From Streptomyces sp. B21-105 (lineage in GTDB: Bacteria; Actinomycetota; Actinomycetes; Streptomycetales; Streptomycetaceae): a DNA stretch of 64,000 bases. The DNA lies in the NCBI RefSeq assembly GCF_036898465.1, contig NZ_JARUMJ010000001.1, forward strand, positions 5,704,001 through 5,768,000. The letters are read 5' to 3'. The translations under genes and the position numbers were made by a program. Positions 62,896 to 64,000 of the stretch are shown piece after piece (the first letter of the stretch is position 1; each line of letters starts with the position of its first letter). Under the pieces are notes generated by a model. It was not told the DNA's origin. It was given only the letters and a program-made list of their open reading frames with translations, and searched no databases.

Positions 62896-64000
62896 CCAGC
62901 CACGCGCCGCCCGCGAGCAGCACCAGCAGACCGCCGGTGATGGCCAGCGCGATCCACATGCCGCCGGAGCCGTCGTCCGCCACGGCGCCCGCCACCGGCT
63001 TCCCCGACGCGTTCCCCGCGCCGCCCGCCTGCCCGCCCCCCGCGGACGAGGACGGGTTCGCGCCGGGCTGGGCGCTCGACTGCGCGGCGTTCCTCGGCGC
63101 GATCAGCTCGCCCACCGGCGTCACCTTGCCGGCCGCCTGGAAGCCCCAGTCGAACAGGGCGGCGGTCTCCTTGTAGACCTCGTTGTGGTCGGACTTCGCC
63201 GGGTTCATGACCGTGACGAGCAGCACCTTGCCGTTCCGCTCGGCGACGCCGGTGAAGGTGGCGCCCGCGTTGGTGGTGTTGCCGTTCTTCACGCCCGCGA
63301 TGCCGGGGTACTGGGAGATGTCGTAGTCGCCGCTGAGCAGCCGGTTGGTGTTCTGGATCTCGAAGGTCCCGCGGCTGGGCTTGCCCTTCTTGTTCTTCGT
63401 CGTCGCACCGGGGAACTTGGCCGAGACCGTCGAGCAGTACTCCCGGAAGTCCTTCTTCTGCAGGCCGGAACGGGCGAACAGGGTCAGGTCGTACGCCGAG
63501 GAGACCTGTCCGGGCGCGTCGTAGCCGTCCGGGGAGACGACGTCGGTGTCGAGGGCCTGCAGTTCGTCGGCGTGCTCGTTCATCTGGGCGACCGTGGCGG
63601 CGACGCCGCCGTTCATCGCGGACAGGACGTGCACGGCGTCGTTGCCCGACCGCAGGAAGACGCCGAGCCACAGGTCGTGGACCGTGTACGTCTCGCCTTC
63701 CTTTATGCCGACGAGGCTGGAACCGGCGCCGACGCCGGCCATGTCCTTCGGGGCGACCTTGTGCGCGGTGGTCCGGGGGAAGCGCGGCAGCACCGTGTCG
63801 GCGAACAGCATCTTCAGCGTGCTCGCCGGGGGCAGCCGCCAGTGCGCGTTGTGCGCGGCCAGCACAGCGCCCGACTCGGCGTCCGCGACGATCCACGACC
63901 GCGCCGTCAGGTCCTTCGGCAGCACCGGCGCGCCGCCCGCGATCGTCACCTGGGTGCCGGCCTGCCCGAGCCGGGCGCCGCCCACGGTCGACATCTTCGC
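62849..64000 (-). CDS. dacA: D-alanyl-D-alanine carboxypeptidase, N-terminus cut by window edge
   Basis: 384 codons are visible; the start and signal peptide lie right of the window. S11/penicillin-binding family: PASTLKML carries the active-site Ser-x-x-Lys, RSGNDAV the SGN motif, and GVKNGNTTNAG stands where KTG is usual (KNG). It trims pentapeptides in peptidoglycan. A Gly/Ser/Ala-rich linker leads to one C-terminal membrane segment (WIALAITGGLLVLLAGGAWLV) with a basic tail, the usual anchor of actinobacterial enzymes. Its 3' end overlaps the YihY gene by 47 bases. Confidence 0.9.
   Translation of the reverse strand, partial: AKMSTVGGARLGQAGTQVTIAGGAPVLPKDLTARSWIVADAESGAVLAAHNAHWRLPPASTLKMLFADTVLPRFPRTTAHKVAPKDMAGVGAGSSLVGIKEGETYTVHDLWLGVFLRSGNDAVHVLSAMNGGVAATVAQMNEHADELQALDTDVVSPDGYDAPGQVSSAYDLTLFARSGLQKKDFREYCSTVSAKFPGATTKNKKGKPSRGTFEIQNTNRLLSGDYDISQYPGIAGVKNGNTTNAGATFTGVAERNGKVLLVTVMNPAKSDHNEVYKETAALFDWGFQAAGKVTPVGELIAPRNAAQSSAQPGANPSSSAGGGQAGGAGNASGKPVAGAVADDGSGGMWIALAITGGLLVLLAGGAWLVNRRWPLPDLVRRRR

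Overview
The window is very GC-rich with strong third-position GC bias, frequent GTG/TTG starts and dense overlapping operons. Gene content and order (pcrA, an M23 peptidase, icmB, sucCD, purNH, folD, mdh, glyA, trpS) indicate the core chromosome of a Streptomyces. I see no insertion sequence, integrase, phage module, CRISPR array, rRNA or tRNA. Both ends cut genes: an alpha/beta hydrolase on the left and a D-alanyl-D-alanine carboxypeptidase on the right.

Layout. 0-8.8 kb: secreted NlpC/P60 wall hydrolase behind a probable (partly degenerate) c-di-AMP riboswitch, PcrA/UvrD helicase, a membrane-anchored M23 peptidase, a lipase with a Pro-Gly-rich N-terminus, and icmB, the B12-binding small subunit of isobutyryl-CoA mutase. 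8.9-17.4 kb: two divergent operons coding DUF5691 and SWIM zinc-finger proteins on one side and a MoxR/YehL-type AAA+ ATPase, a DUF5682 protein and a VWA protein on the other. This matches the uncharacterised E. coli yehL-yehM-yehP-yehQ set. Both divergent promoters, and that of pcrA, look like the RecA-NDp (PafBC) DNA-damage promoter, so the set may be a damage-induced chaperone or repair system. This is the most interesting part of the window. 17.5-27.5 kb: a small membrane protein, sucCD with a CRP-like palindrome upstream, a sigma-factor-like membrane protein, PerM (DUF6350), and purN-purH.

27.5-36.2 kb: a secreted Cys-containing protein; an FHA-protein gene with an apparent one-base frameshift, translationally coupled to a transmembrane kinase carrying an extracellular I36-like domain; folD-DUF3017; a small HTH membrane protein; mdh with a perfect operator-like palindrome in its leader; and an XRE/DUF5753-DUF397 regulator pair. 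36.4-43.7 kb: an osmoprotection locus with betaine aldehyde dehydrogenase, a choline-oxidase-like enzyme and a glycine-betaine ABC transporter (ATPase, fused double permease, lipoprotein). 43.8-47.2 kb: a PEP-mutase-family enzyme and a MocR regulator flanked by two AhpD-like proteins.

47.3-55.5 kb: a six-gene minus-strand operon with an ABM-domain membrane protein, fused PabAB, a benzoate-CoA-ligase-like enzyme, a second adenylating enzyme, an FAD monooxygenase and an ADC-lyase-like enzyme. It reads as a small pathway that makes and modifies p-aminobenzoate. 55.7-64 kb: a YgiB-like lipoprotein with an RGGFG motif beside a YgiC-like ATP-grasp ligase, glyA under a clear ZTP (pfl) riboswitch, a probably leaderless trpS, a 2H phosphoesterase, a DprE2-like reductase, a YihY-family membrane protein and a DD-carboxypeptidase.

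Most long alternative frames are antisense shadows caused by the codon bias and are left out. Family assignments are by eye from motifs and memory; no search was run.
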